Shown here piece after piece: positions 1 through 6,825 of a stretch of DNA of 27,179 nucleotides (positions within the stretch are counted from its first letter, which is position 1; every line of letters begins with the position of its first letter). The position numbers and the translations under genes are program-made. Location: positions 1 through 27,179 of the forward strand of contig CAYZJD010000012.1 in the NCBI GenBank assembly GCA_964478455.1, read 5' to 3'. The notes below the pieces were generated by a model. The model was not told where the DNA came from and did not search any database. It was given only the letters and a program-made list of their open reading frames with translations. This DNA comes from CAYZJD01 sp964478455. Its GTDB lineage: Bacteria > Acidobacteriota > Terriglobia > Bryobacterales > Bryobacteraceae.

Positions 1-1197
1 CCACTGGCGCGCCAGCCAGCCGATGGCGAGCAGGATCGCGCCCCAGCCGAGCGTTGCCAGGCGCGCCACGCGCAAATAGTGGGATTCGGTCCGGACCATG
101 CCGCGCCGCGCCGCCGCTGTCCGGTAGAAGTCCATTACGCTCGTCGAGGCCAGCGAGTTGAGGGCCGCGCTCAAGTTGGACATCGCGGCCGCAAGGATGG
201 CGGCGATCACCAGCCCGCCCAGCCCGTGCGGCAGATGACGCCAGACAAAATCGGGATACACGCGATCCATCGGATCCGGCGGAGGCGTGGCCGAACCCTG
301 ATAGTAAACGTAGAGCATCACGCCGATGATTAGAAAAAGGCTGAATTGGAGGAAAATCACCACCCAGCTTGCGAGCAGCGCCGCGCGGCTCTCCCGCTCG
401 CTGCGCGCGGCCAGGAGCCGCTGTACCATAAGCTGCTCGGTGCCGTGGCTGGCGGTGGTGAGGAAGCAGCCGCCCAGAACTCCCGCCCAAAAGGTGTACG
501 TGCGGGAGAAGAAATCGCGGGAAAACTCGAAGTGGAAATCGAAGACGTTGAGCTTGCCCGCCTGGGTGGCGGCGCTCCACACCTGCTCCCACCCTCCGGG
601 AATCTTGTCGAGAATGACGAAGAAACTGAGCGCCGCGCCGGACAGGTAGAGGAACATTTGCACCACGTCGGTCCAGATCACCGCCGTCATTCCGCCTTCA
701 AAGGTGTAGAACAACGTGAGGCAGACGATCAGGAGGATGGAGGCGGCTTCGCCGGTGCCGAGCACGATCGAGACGACGATGGAGATGGCGAACACGCGGA
801 CGCCCTCGGCCAACGCCCGCAGCAGGAGGAACAGCCCGGCGGTGAGCCGGCGCAACCGCGGGCCGAAGCGGACCTCGATCAGCTCGTAGGCGGTGTACAT
901 CTCCCCGCGGAAATAGCTAGGGAGGAACAGCGCCGCGATGACAATCCTCGCCAGCAGATAACCGAAAACCACTTGCAGGAAACCGAGGTTGCCGGCGAAG
1001 GCGAGCGCGGGCGTGCCGATCACCGTCAGCGTGCTCGTCTCGGCCGACACGATAGACAGCGCAATCGCCCACCAGGGAGCCGAGCGGCCACCGAGAAAAT
1101 AATCCTTGAGCGACTTCTGCGTGCGCCGGAAGCGCGCCCCGAACCAGGTGATCCCAGCCAAGTAGACAAGGATCACCGTGAAGTCGAGGGCGCGCAT
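1..1197 (-). CDS. Sodium:solute symporter (SSS family), truncated by the window edge
   Basis: Inner-membrane transporter that would couple sodium (or proton) entry to uptake of a small solute; the substrate cannot be told from sequence. Only the first 399 codons are present; the frame stays open to base 1, so the C-terminal part lies outside. The protein starts MRALDFTVILVYLAGITWFG (first membrane helix) and carries the family-typical stretch DYFLGGRSAPWWAIALSIVS followed by AETSTLTVIGTPA around residues 37-70. About nine hydrophobic helices can be read. A later segment, AAAMSNLSAALNSLAS, is also characteristic of SSS members. The ATG at 1197 is the first methionine and sits at the start of helix 1. 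No Shine-Dalgarno sequence precedes it, but a good extended -10 lies only 12 bases upstream. Long open frames on the opposite strand here are GC-driven shadows. Confidence 0.9.
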   Translation of the reverse strand, partial: MRALDFTVILVYLAGITWFGARFRRTQKSLKDYFLGGRSAPWWAIALSIVSAETSTLTVIGTPALAFAGNLGFLQVVFGYLLARIVIAALFLPSYFRGEMYTAYELIEVRFGPRLRRLTAGLFLLLRALAEGVRVFAISIVVSIVLGTGEAASILLIVCLTLFYTFEGGMTAVIWTDVVQMFLYLSGAALSFFVILDKIPGGWEQVWSAATQAGKLNVFDFHFEFSRDFFSRTYTFWAGVLGGCFLTTASHGTEQLMVQRLLAARSERESRAALLASWVVIFLQFSLFLIIGVMLYVYYQGSATPPPDPMDRVYPDFVWRHLPHGLGGLVIAAILAAAMSNLSAALNSLASTSVMDFYRTAAARRGMVRTESHYLRVARLATLGWGAILLAIGWLARQW

Positions 1198-1209
1198 GGG
1201 AAAACGGGG

Positions 1210-1218
1210 ATTCTAGCA
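1210..1218 (-). promoter_or_regulatory. Extended -10 box (TGCTAGAAT) of the symporter gene
   Basis: Read on the minus strand the bases are TGCTAGAAT, a good match to an extended -10 (TGnTATAAT). Its 3' end is 12 bases from the ATG at 1197, so a start site about 7 bases downstream would leave a leader of roughly 5 bases. No clear -35 hexamer is seen, as expected for extended -10 promoters. Similar boxes occur before three other genes in the window. Confidence 0.4.
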
Positions 1219-1310
1219 CAGCGCGGTGGAGCGGGCTTCCCGGCCTTCCCCGAGAGTTTCTACATTTCTGGCCCTGAGCCAGGGTGGATGTGGAGCGCGC
1301 CGTCTTGCGG

Positions 1311-1406
1311 GCCGCGCCGGCAGTCCTGCCGGCGGATGGCTGCGGCGGACGCCGCGCCGGACCTTCTGCCGGCGCAACCGCCGGCATGGCCGGCCCGGCG
1401 GCCGGC
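1311..1406. repeat. Cluster of GCCGGC-rich palindromes (REP-like)
   Basis: Three adjacent hairpin-forming units are visible. At 1316-1333, GCCGGCAG and CTGCCGGC are perfect inverted arms with a 2-base centre. At 1354-1375, GCGCCGG and CCGGCGC flank an 8-base loop. At 1367-1386, TGCCGGCG and CGCCGGCA flank CAAC. A further GCCGGC pair follows up to 1406. A related unit lies upstream of the TonB-dependent receptor at 11914-11934. The cluster is inside the 463-base non-coding gap between the symporter and the TPR gene. Confidence 0.6.
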
Positions 1407-1534
1407 TCCACCGAGGAGCGTCAGCAGCTCCCGGCGCAGGCCGGGACCTGAGCCACAAGCGGCGTGGCGGGAAACAATCCGCCCGCGGGAGACATCTAAT
1501 GGTGATGGGACTGGACCAAAAACCGTCTGGAATG

Positions 1535-1564
1535 TTGCAGGGTCGATTTTGGATCGGATATACT
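1535..1564 (+). promoter_or_regulatory. Candidate promoter of the TPR protein gene
   Basis: TTGCAG at 1535-1540 and TATACT at 1559-1564 are separated by 18 bases. The -10 matches the sigma-70 consensus at five of six positions, the -35 at only three. The leader to the GTG at 1661 would be about 90 bases and contains two direct GGCCGGC copies (1609-1615 and 1623-1629). Confidence 0.4.
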
Positions 1565-1660
1565 CCCGAGTTGCACGTTCGGCGGAGGCCGGACGAATAT
1601 GATGGATGGCCGGCAATGGAGAGGCCGGCCTGGCACCACAGATCATCTCAGGAGGCCAGC

Positions 1661-2957
1661 GTGCTCGTTCAACCGTCGAAGCGGTTCGCGATCGTGGCTG
1701 TCGCCACGCTGCTCGCAATCCCTGCCCTACGGGGCCAAGCGCCCCAGAAGAACTGGAAAGACCGGGGCGAATACGACCTGTACGATTCAATCACCAAGGA
1801 GGCCGCCGCGGCCAAGAAACTCGAGCTTCTGAACACTTGGAAGGAGAAGTATCCGGCCACCGACTTCAAGCAGGAGCGGCTTGGGCTTTACCTGACCACC
1901 TACCAGGCGCTGAACCAGCCGGCCAAGATGGTGGAGACGGCGCAGGAGATGCTGGCCAACGATCCGAAAGACCTCCAGGCGCTGTACTGGATCGCCTTCC
2001 TGACGCCCAGCCTTGGCAAGAATACCGAGGACGTTCTCCAGCCGGGGGAGAAGGCGGCCAGCGGGCTGCTGTCGAACCTGGACACGTTCTTCGCTCCGGA
2101 AAAGAAGCCGCCACAGGCGACCGAAGCCGACTGGAAGAAGGCGCGGACCGACATGGAAGCGGCGGCGCAGAAGACGCTGGGCTGGATCGCGATGCAGCGC
2201 AAGAACAACGAGGAGGCCGCCAAGTCGTTCCGGAGCAGCCTCAACCTGAATCCGAATGCGGGAGAGGTTTCCTACTGGCTGGGCACGGTGCTGCTGGCGA
2301 CACGCAAAGCGGAGAACATCTCGCCCGCCCTCTACCACTTCGCGCGCGCCACATCCTTTGAAGGCCAGGGCGCCTTGGTTCCGCAGGGACGGCAGGAAGT
2401 CGGCAAGTACCTGGAGAAGGTTTACACGAACTTCCACGGAGATCGGAGCGGTCTCGACGAGTTGCTCGCCAGGGCGAAGGTGAGCGCCATTCCGCCGGAC
2501 GACTTCAAGATCGAGAGCAGTTACGAGATTGCGGCCAGGAAAGAGGAAGAATTCAAGAAGACCAACCCGATGCTGGCGCTCTGGATGAGCGTGAAGAAGG
2601 AATTGACGGGGCCGAACGGCCAGGCCTACTTCGAGAGCAGCGTCAAGGGCGCGGGGCTGCCCGGGGGCGCCGAAGGCATCCAGAAGTTCAAGGGCAAACT
2701 GATCTCGCAGAAGCCGGCGCGGAATCCCAAGGAATTGGTGATCGGCATTGCGGATCCCAACACACCCGAAGTGNNNNNNNNNNCTCACCGGCAGGGCCGA
2801 GGCGGGGACGGAGATTGCCTTTGAGGGAGTGGCGTCGGCGTTCACGCGGGAACCGTTCATGGTGACCTTCGACGTCGAGAAGGCTCAACTCCAGGGATGG
2901 CCGGCGCCCGCTCCTGCCGCCAAGAAGGCGCCGAAGAAGGCCGTTAAGAAGAAATGA
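1661..2957 (+). CDS. Secreted tetratricopeptide-repeat protein, interrupted by a sequencing gap
   Basis: Periplasmic or secreted TPR-type protein of unknown role. The GTG at 1661 is preceded by a perfect AGGAGG at 1650-1655 (5-base spacing). It begins a protein with a basic N-terminus and a hydrophobic signal segment (MLVQPSKRFAIVAVATLLAI), with likely cleavage near residue 25. Helical repeats follow, for example LKLNP-like SSLNLNPNAGEVSYWLGTVL, typical of TPR units. The C-terminus is a Lys/Ala/Pro-rich tail (PAPAPAAKKAPKKAVKKK). Frame 2 runs to base 2773; after ten Ns the protein continues in frame 3 with LTGRAEAGTEIAFEGV. The two parts fit a single protein, so the apparent shift comes from the arbitrary gap length. 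At least 428 residues are visible. The nearest convergent gene ends 18 bases downstream. Confidence 0.85.
2774..2783. other. Assembly gap (10 Ns)
   Basis: Ten Ns lie inside the TPR gene. The codons end exactly at 2773 and resume at 2784, so a 10-base gap would cause a frameshift. The true missing length should be a multiple of three if the gene is intact, meaning the 10 Ns are a placeholder. Confidence 0.95.
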
Positions 2958-2960
2958 GAT

Positions 2961-2990
2961 TCGCGGGCGGCTTCTTCAAGCTGCCCGCGG
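2961..2990. terminator. Hairpin between convergent genes, probably a terminator
   Basis: GCGGGCGGCTT (2963-2973) pairs with AAGCTGCCCGC (2978-2988) around a CTTC loop, with one G-U pair and an extra C-G pair at the base. On the minus strand the hairpin is followed by a T-rich run (ATCTCATTTCTTCTT), which suits intrinsic termination of the minus-strand gene. On the plus strand no T run follows. The stop codon of the minus-strand gene (2976-2978) falls in the loop. Confidence 0.5.
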
Positions 2991-3263
2991 CAGGTTGGGG
3001 AGCTGCCCCACTGGCTGCTTCAAACTGCGTGCTTTTGTCTTCTCCGCACTCGAGAGGATCAAACTGAACACGAGTTTTTCCACGGGGCCCGTGCGCACCC
3101 CGGACTCGTCAAGCAGCTTGTAGTAGCGGACGACTTGGGAGGCCGAAACCGGAAACAGCCGCGAGGGTGGAGCACTGGCGATCGCCGTCAGCACGAGCAC
3201 GCCGAGAGCCGCCACGGCCCAGAGCCGCTTGCGCCTCCTTCGATTCCCTCCGCTCATGTCCAT
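2976..3263 (-). CDS. Small single-span membrane protein, unknown function
   Basis: A 95-residue protein not recognised as any named family. It begins MDMSGGNRRRRKRLWAVAAL: a positively charged N-terminus followed by one membrane helix (about residues 14-32). A short outside part follows, including SASQVVRYYKLLDESGVRTG and VEKLVFSLILSSAEK. This looks like an N-in, C-out anchored protein or a signal-anchor. The ATG at 3263 was chosen because it directly precedes the basic patch; an alternative ATG is at 3257 and a longer frame starts at 3335. No good Shine-Dalgarno sequence is seen for any of them. It is convergent with the TPR gene and ends inside the terminator hairpin. Support is codon composition and a plausible membrane topology, so certainty is only moderate. 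Confidence 0.5.
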   Translation of the reverse strand: MDMSGGNRRRRKRLWAVAALGVLVLTAIASAPPSRLFPVSASQVVRYYKLLDESGVRTGPVEKLVFSLILSSAEKTKARSLKQPVGQLPNLPRAA

Positions 3264-3388
3264 ATAGACGAGAAACCGAGGCGAAGGGTTAGCGCGTGTG
3301 AACGCATCGCGCTCGGCAGTGTCAGACCATGACAAGCGGGGAGGCCTAGTCTACCGGCCAGCCGGGAAAGCTCACGCCACGGGGGCCT

Positions 3389-3886
3389 TTAATAGACGGT
3401 GGTATTGGCCGAGACGACGCGGCCGTTGCGCAGCAAGATGAACGTGGCGAGATTCGGCTCGCTCTGGAGGTACACCCACGTTTCCAGGAGGCGGCCGCCT
3501 TCCACCACGGTGGTTCGCATGGTGGGACGGCCATAGATCGATTGCAGGGCGGACTTTTCCGTCCCGATGGCAATCTCCTGTCCTTGAGGGAACCTCCGGA
3601 CCGGCTTGGCGGGGCCAATGACGGGCGCCGCGGCTGGGGCCGCATCGGGCGCTGAGGAGGATTCCACGGGCGGCATGCCGCCGGGGGTCCTGCCTGACGG
3701 TTTTGCCGCGCCTGCTTTGCCACCTGGCTCCGCCGCCGCCTCCGGCGCTCCAGTGGCGGGTGGCACGCCTTCCGGAGTGATTTCACGCAGACCCGGCTTC
3801 TCCCCGAACGGACCCCACAACAAGAACGCCACCAGGCCGACGACGAGCATAACGGCCACGGTGACGAGCGCGCCAATGTTCTTCAT
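3389..3886 (-). CDS. Membrane-anchored protein with a possible BamE/SmpA-like C-terminal domain
   Basis: A 165-residue protein. The ATG at 3886 is preceded by GGAGGA on the minus strand at good spacing, which favours it over the upstream frame start at 3910. Residues about 4-24 (IGALVTVAVMLVVGLVAFLL) form a membrane anchor. Residues about 25-95 are a Pro/Ala/Gly-rich linker expected to be disordered and periplasmic. The last 60 residues form a small compact domain (IGTEKSALQSIYGRP, then LLETWVYLQSEPNLATFILL, ending RVVSANTTVY). That Gly-x-Pro, Trp-Val-Tyr and terminal strand pattern resembles SmpA/OmlA (BamE)-type domains, but the resemblance is by eye only. A TAGAAT -10 lies 40 bases upstream. 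It could equally be an unrelated envelope protein. Confidence 0.8.
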   Translation of the reverse strand: MKNIGALVTVAVMLVVGLVAFLLWGPFGEKPGLREITPEGVPPATGAPEAAAEPGGKAGAAKPSGRTPGGMPPVESSSAPDAAPAAAPVIGPAKPVRRFPQGQEIAIGTEKSALQSIYGRPTMRTTVVEGGRLLETWVYLQSEPNLATFILLRNGRVVSANTTVY

Positions 3887-3925
3887 TACATTCCTCCGCG
3901 GTGCGCACATCGAGTGCGTAATCTC

Positions 3926-3931
3926 ATTCTA
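3926..3931 (-). promoter_or_regulatory. Candidate -10 box (TAGAAT)
   Basis: Read on the minus strand, TAGAAT at 3931-3926 would place a transcript start about 33 bases before the ATG at 3886. There is no TG extension and no recognisable -35, so the call rests on the hexamer and its recurrence before other genes here. Confidence 0.3.
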
Positions 3932-4030
3932 AGTCATTCCGAAGGGGCGGACGCCGGGAAAAAGGAGTGCCATCACTCATGGACCCGATCGGCAAGACCA
4001 CAGCGCGGCGTGGCCGCAGCCAAGCCAATT

Positions 4031-4110
4031 CACCACGGAGGCGCGGAGAACACAGAGATTCTTTCAGAAATCCTCTGGCCTTCCTCTGTGCCCTCCGTGT
4101 CTCTGTGGTG
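4031..4110. repeat. Degenerate 27-base inverted repeat (MITE/REP-like stem-loop)
   Basis: The left arm 4031-4057 begins CACCACGGAGGCGCGGAG. The right arm 4084-4110, read in reverse complement, begins CACCACAGAGACACGGAG. The two match at 22 of 27 positions, and all five differences are G/A transitions, so several would still pair as G-U in RNA. The 26-base spacer has its own short GATT/AATC stem. The element sits in the 282-base space between the small membrane protein gene and the end of the URO-D gene. I recall CACAGAG-type repeats like this being scattered in many environmental bacterial genomes, but there is only one copy in this window. Confidence 0.7.
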
Positions 4111-4168
4111 GTCAGGGAATCTTCGCCAGGCACAACGATTGTGCGCGGTAGTATTACAGGGCTTCTCA

Positions 4169-5266
4169 TCATGCTCCCATGCTGCCGGCTTCGCCGTACA
4201 TGGCGACGATGTTGGCGGGCGGCGTATCGGCCTGAATATTGTGGGTGGGCGAGAGGATGTAATCGCCGCCCCGCCCCAGCACGCGGATTCGCTCGCGAGT
4301 GACGTGGCGCACCTCCTCCTCGGTTCCGAATGGCAGGGTCGTCTGGACATCCATGCCCCCGTGAAAGCACAGGCGGCCGCCGAAGGCGTTCTTGATCTCG
4401 ACGGGGTCCATGCCCTCGGCGCTGAACTGGAGGACATCGAGGACGTCCACGCCAAGATCGATCAGCGCGGGGATAAAGGGCCGGACGGCGCCGCAGGAGT
4501 GATACATCACCCGCGAGCCAAAGTCGTGAACGCGGCGGTTGAGCCGCTCGTGGTGCGGAGCAACAAGATCGCGCCAGAGCCGCTCGGACATGAGCCGGCC
4601 GCGCTGGTGCGCGATGTCGTCGCTGGTCCAAACAAGATCGATGCGATCGCCGGCGGCGGCCATGACGCGGTCGAGCATGGCGAGATAAAAATCGGCGACG
4701 CGGCGCATGATTTCCCAAGCGATCTCTGGCCGCTCAACCATGTCGATGAGGAACCGCTCCATACCGCGCAGGTACCAGGCGATTTCGAAGATGCCTCCGG
4801 GATCGCCGAATTCCTCGAGGGCGATGGCATAGCTGCCCTCCCCATCCAGCCGGCGGATTTCTTCGGCGAGGCCCCCGGCGTCCCACCATTCGGGATTGGG
4901 CCACGGGAAGCGCACGAGTTCGCTCGCATCGCGCAGACCGGCCAGCGGATGCTCGACAATCTCGTCGTAGGCGCCTCGGGGATTAGCGACGGAGCGGCGG
5001 CGGACGCCCCAGGCATCAGACCAGCTTTCATCGGCGTGGCGAGGGAAAGGCGGGCCAACGTACGGCTGGCGCGGATGGCGGAGATCGATGCCCAGCTTGC
5101 GGAGAACTGCCTCCTGGCCGCTCAGACAGAGATGCGCTTCGAGGTTGGCCCAGGTCTCCGGCGTAGCGAGGAAATCGACCGGGACGCGGTCCGTGTCTTT
5201 GTGATCGAGCGCCAGCAGGACCCGTTCGCGCGGAGTGAGAGCGCCCTTGGCCATCCCAACGAGCAT
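4169..5266 (-). CDS. URO-D family protein, probably a corrinoid methyltransferase-type enzyme
   Basis: A cytoplasmic TIM-barrel protein of 365 residues in the uroporphyrinogen decarboxylase superfamily. The N-terminus TPRERVLLALDHKDTDRVPV matches the family, but the Arg-rich substrate signature of true HemE (RQAGR region) is absent, so haem synthesis is unlikely. The motif MYHSCGAV (His256, Cys258) resembles the zinc-binding His-x-Cys of MtaA/CmuA-like methyltransferases. The segment LSPTHNIQADTPPANI (about 338-353) is typical of this subgroup. By family knowledge it may transfer methyl groups to or from a corrinoid; the substrate is unknown and no corrinoid protein is nearby. Starts at 5266 (ATG) or 5254 (ATG, MAKGAL) are both possible, with no strong ribosome site for either. 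It is divergent from the aldo/keto reductase with 54 bases between. Confidence 0.92.
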   Translation of the reverse strand: MLVGMAKGALTPRERVLLALDHKDTDRVPVDFLATPETWANLEAHLCLSGQEAVLRKLGIDLRHPRQPYVGPPFPRHADESWSDAWGVRRRSVANPRGAYDEIVEHPLAGLRDASELVRFPWPNPEWWDAGGLAEEIRRLDGEGSYAIALEEFGDPGGIFEIAWYLRGMERFLIDMVERPEIAWEIMRRVADFYLAMLDRVMAAAGDRIDLVWTSDDIAHQRGRLMSERLWRDLVAPHHERLNRRVHDFGSRVMYHSCGAVRPFIPALIDLGVDVLDVLQFSAEGMDPVEIKNAFGGRLCFHGGMDVQTTLPFGTEEEVRHVTRERIRVLGRGGDYILSPTHNIQADTPPANIVAMYGEAGSMGA

Positions 5267-5292
5267 AGCCGGATCACAGCCGGCCCGACACC

Positions 5293-5301
5293 TGATAGAA
5301 T
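5293..5301 (+). promoter_or_regulatory. Extended -10 box (TGATAGAAT) of the aldo/keto reductase gene
   Basis: TGATAGAAT fits an extended -10. It lies 19 bases before the ATG at 5321 and 8 bases before the AGGAGGG ribosome site (from 5310), giving a very short leader of roughly 13 bases. It is in the 54-base divergent spacer shared with the URO-D gene. Confidence 0.4.
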
Positions 5302-5320
5302 GCGGCCCCAGGAGGGCGGG

Positions 5321-6337
5321 ATGAGCAGGACAGTAACTTCACGCCGCAGTTTTCTTCACGCCGGAGCGGGCGCGTCGCTCGCGGCGCTTGCGCATGCGGT
5401 GATTGCCGGCACCAGCAGCGCGTCGGAAACGGGGCTGCCCACGCGGGTGCTAGGCGCAACGGGCGTCCGCGTGTCGATCCTGTGCCTGGGTGGGTGGCAC
5501 GTCGGGGCTATCAAGGACGACAGCGAATCGATCCGGCTGATGCACGCGGCCATCGACGAAGGCATGACGTTCTTCGACAACTCGTGGGACTACCATGACG
5601 GGCGGTCGGAAGAGGTGATGGGCCGCGCGCTGGAGATGGATGGCAAGCGCCAGAAGGTGTTCCTGATGACGAAGTGCTGCGGGCGCGACTACGCCGAGGC
5701 GATGAAGCACCTCGAGGATAGCTTGCGGCGCTTACGGACCGATCGCATCGACCTATGGCAGTTTCACGAGATCGTTTACGACAACGATCCGGACTGGATA
5801 TTCGACAAAGGCGCGATCCGCGCGGCCGAGGAGGCGCGCAAGCAGGGCAAGGTGCGGTTCATCGGCTTCACCGGCCACAAGGATCCGCGGATCCATCTGA
5901 AGATGCTGGGCAAGCCGTTTGCCTGGGACACGGCGCAGATGCCGATCAACCTGATGGACGCGCACTACCGCAGCTTCCAGAACGAGGTCGTTCCGGTTTG
6001 CCTCCAAAAGAACGTAGGAGTGGTGGGGATGAAAGGCCTGGCGGGCGGCTTTCCCGGCGGCACGCTGGTCAGCCGGGCGGGGCTGACGCCCGAGGAGTGC
6101 TACCGCTACTGCCTGAGCCTGCCGGTAGCGACGCAGGTGGTGGGCATGTTGAGCATGGAGCAGTTCCGGCAGAATGTCGCGATCTCCAGGGGTTTCCGGC
6201 CGATGACAGGCGAGGAGATGGCGGAGGCTCGGGAACGGGTGAAGACGGTGGCGGGCGACGGCCGGTTCGAATTGTTCAAGTCGACCAACCTGTTTGACGG
6301 CCCGGTCCACCGGCGGCAGCACGGCTTCGCAGTGTGA
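5321..6337 (+). CDS. Tat-exported aldo/keto reductase
   Basis: A 338-residue oxidoreductase of the aldo/keto reductase superfamily, expected to use NADPH on a carbonyl or sugar-like substrate. Start ATG 5321 has AGGAGGG just upstream; the open frame extends far upstream but that part is antisense to the URO-D gene. Residues 7-31 form a twin-arginine signal (SRRSFLHAGAGASLAALAHA). The AKR catalytic tetrad can be placed as Asp86, Tyr91 (FFDNSWDYHDG), Lys118 (FLMTKC) and His149 (LWQFHEI). The C-terminal part has the usual NVGVVGMKGLAGG strand. The Tat signal is odd because NADPH is not available in the periplasm. Either the cofactor is loaded before export, as in other Tat oxidoreductases, or the reaction differs. 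The last 62 bases overlap the convergent membrane-protein gene. Confidence 0.93.
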   Translation: MSRTVTSRRSFLHAGAGASLAALAHAVIAGTSSASETGLPTRVLGATGVRVSILCLGGWHVGAIKDDSESIRLMHAAIDEGMTFFDNSWDYHDGRSEEVMGRALEMDGKRQKVFLMTKCCGRDYAEAMKHLEDSLRRLRTDRIDLWQFHEIVYDNDPDWIFDKGAIRAAEEARKQGKVRFIGFTGHKDPRIHLKMLGKPFAWDTAQMPINLMDAHYRSFQNEVVPVCLQKNVGVVGMKGLAGGFPGGTLVSRAGLTPEECYRYCLSLPVATQVVGMLSMEQFRQNVAISRGFRPMTGEEMAEARERVKTVAGDGRFELFKSTNLFDGPVHRRQHGFAV

Positions 6338-6764
6338 CAGAAGGGAGGCCGGAGAGCCACAGCATCGCCAGCGTGACCAGCGCGCTGTGGAGGGCCTGAA
6401 CGAAGGCCGCGCCGCCGTTGCGCAGGGGCCAGAGCGGCAAGTCCGACCATTGTGACCACGACAGCGCGGCGGCCGTGATGGGGAGAAGCACGCCTCGTCG
6501 CCGCGACCTTGCCGCCAGCCAGAAGACGAGGAATCCGAGAAGCGGGCAAGAGAGGCGGAGCACGTAGTAGAGCGCGACTCCAGCTTCGTCGGGAAAGGCA
6601 TGGTCGCCGCGGATGGTGGCGTAGCCGTGGAGGAACACGGCAATTAGCGAGCGACACACGTCCCGGCGAGCGGAGGTCCCGAAGTGAGTGGCTGCGTCCA
6701 CGAGCAGGTAGGCCGGCAGCATGGAGGAGGCCAAGGCGAGGGCGGCGGAGAGTCGGGTTCTCAC
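6276..6764 (-). CDS. Small multi-span membrane protein, unknown function
   Basis: A 162-residue protein with about four hydrophobic segments. They are near residues 5-24 (LSAALALASSMLPAYLLVDA), 65-84 (ALYYVLRLSCPLLGFLVFWL), 90-110 and 120-143. No family is recognised. Third codon positions are strongly G/C, consistent with a real gene, and no better frame exists for 6338-6764. The ATG at 6764 begins immediately before the first helix; there is no convincing ribosome site. Its final 62 bases overlap the 3' end of the aldo/keto reductase gene on the other strand, so the last 20 or so residues (Arg/Gly/Pro-rich) are constrained by both genes. A shorter true gene or a chance frame cannot be excluded. 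Confidence 0.55.
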   Translation of the reverse strand: MRTRLSAALALASSMLPAYLLVDAATHFGTSARRDVCRSLIAVFLHGYATIRGDHAFPDEAGVALYYVLRLSCPLLGFLVFWLAARSRRRGVLLPITAAALSWSQWSDLPLWPLRNGGAAFVQALHSALVTLAMLWLSGLPSVTLRSRAAAGGPGRQTGWST

Positions 6765-6825
6765 ACCGGTACTTATCGGTCGGCTTGGGGGGCAATGTGG
6801 GGATTACTCTGCCCGTCTTGTTACC

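Noticed and set aside
1311..1406. CRISPR array
   Set aside because: The repeats are short, palindromic, irregularly spaced and without unique spacers, and no cas gene is near.
346..1602. Long plus-strand open frame (418 codons)
   Set aside because: It is mostly antisense to the symporter, rich in Arg/Gly/Glu as expected from GC-driven shadow frames, and has no recognisable domain.
4169..5266. True haem-pathway uroporphyrinogen decarboxylase (HemE)
   Set aside because: The Arg-rich N-terminal substrate signature is absent, and the His-Ser-Cys-Gly motif fits methyltransferase-type relatives instead.
3914..5320. Upstream extension of the aldo/keto reductase frame
   Set aside because: This part is antisense to the URO-D gene; the ribosome site and Tat signal place the start at 5321.
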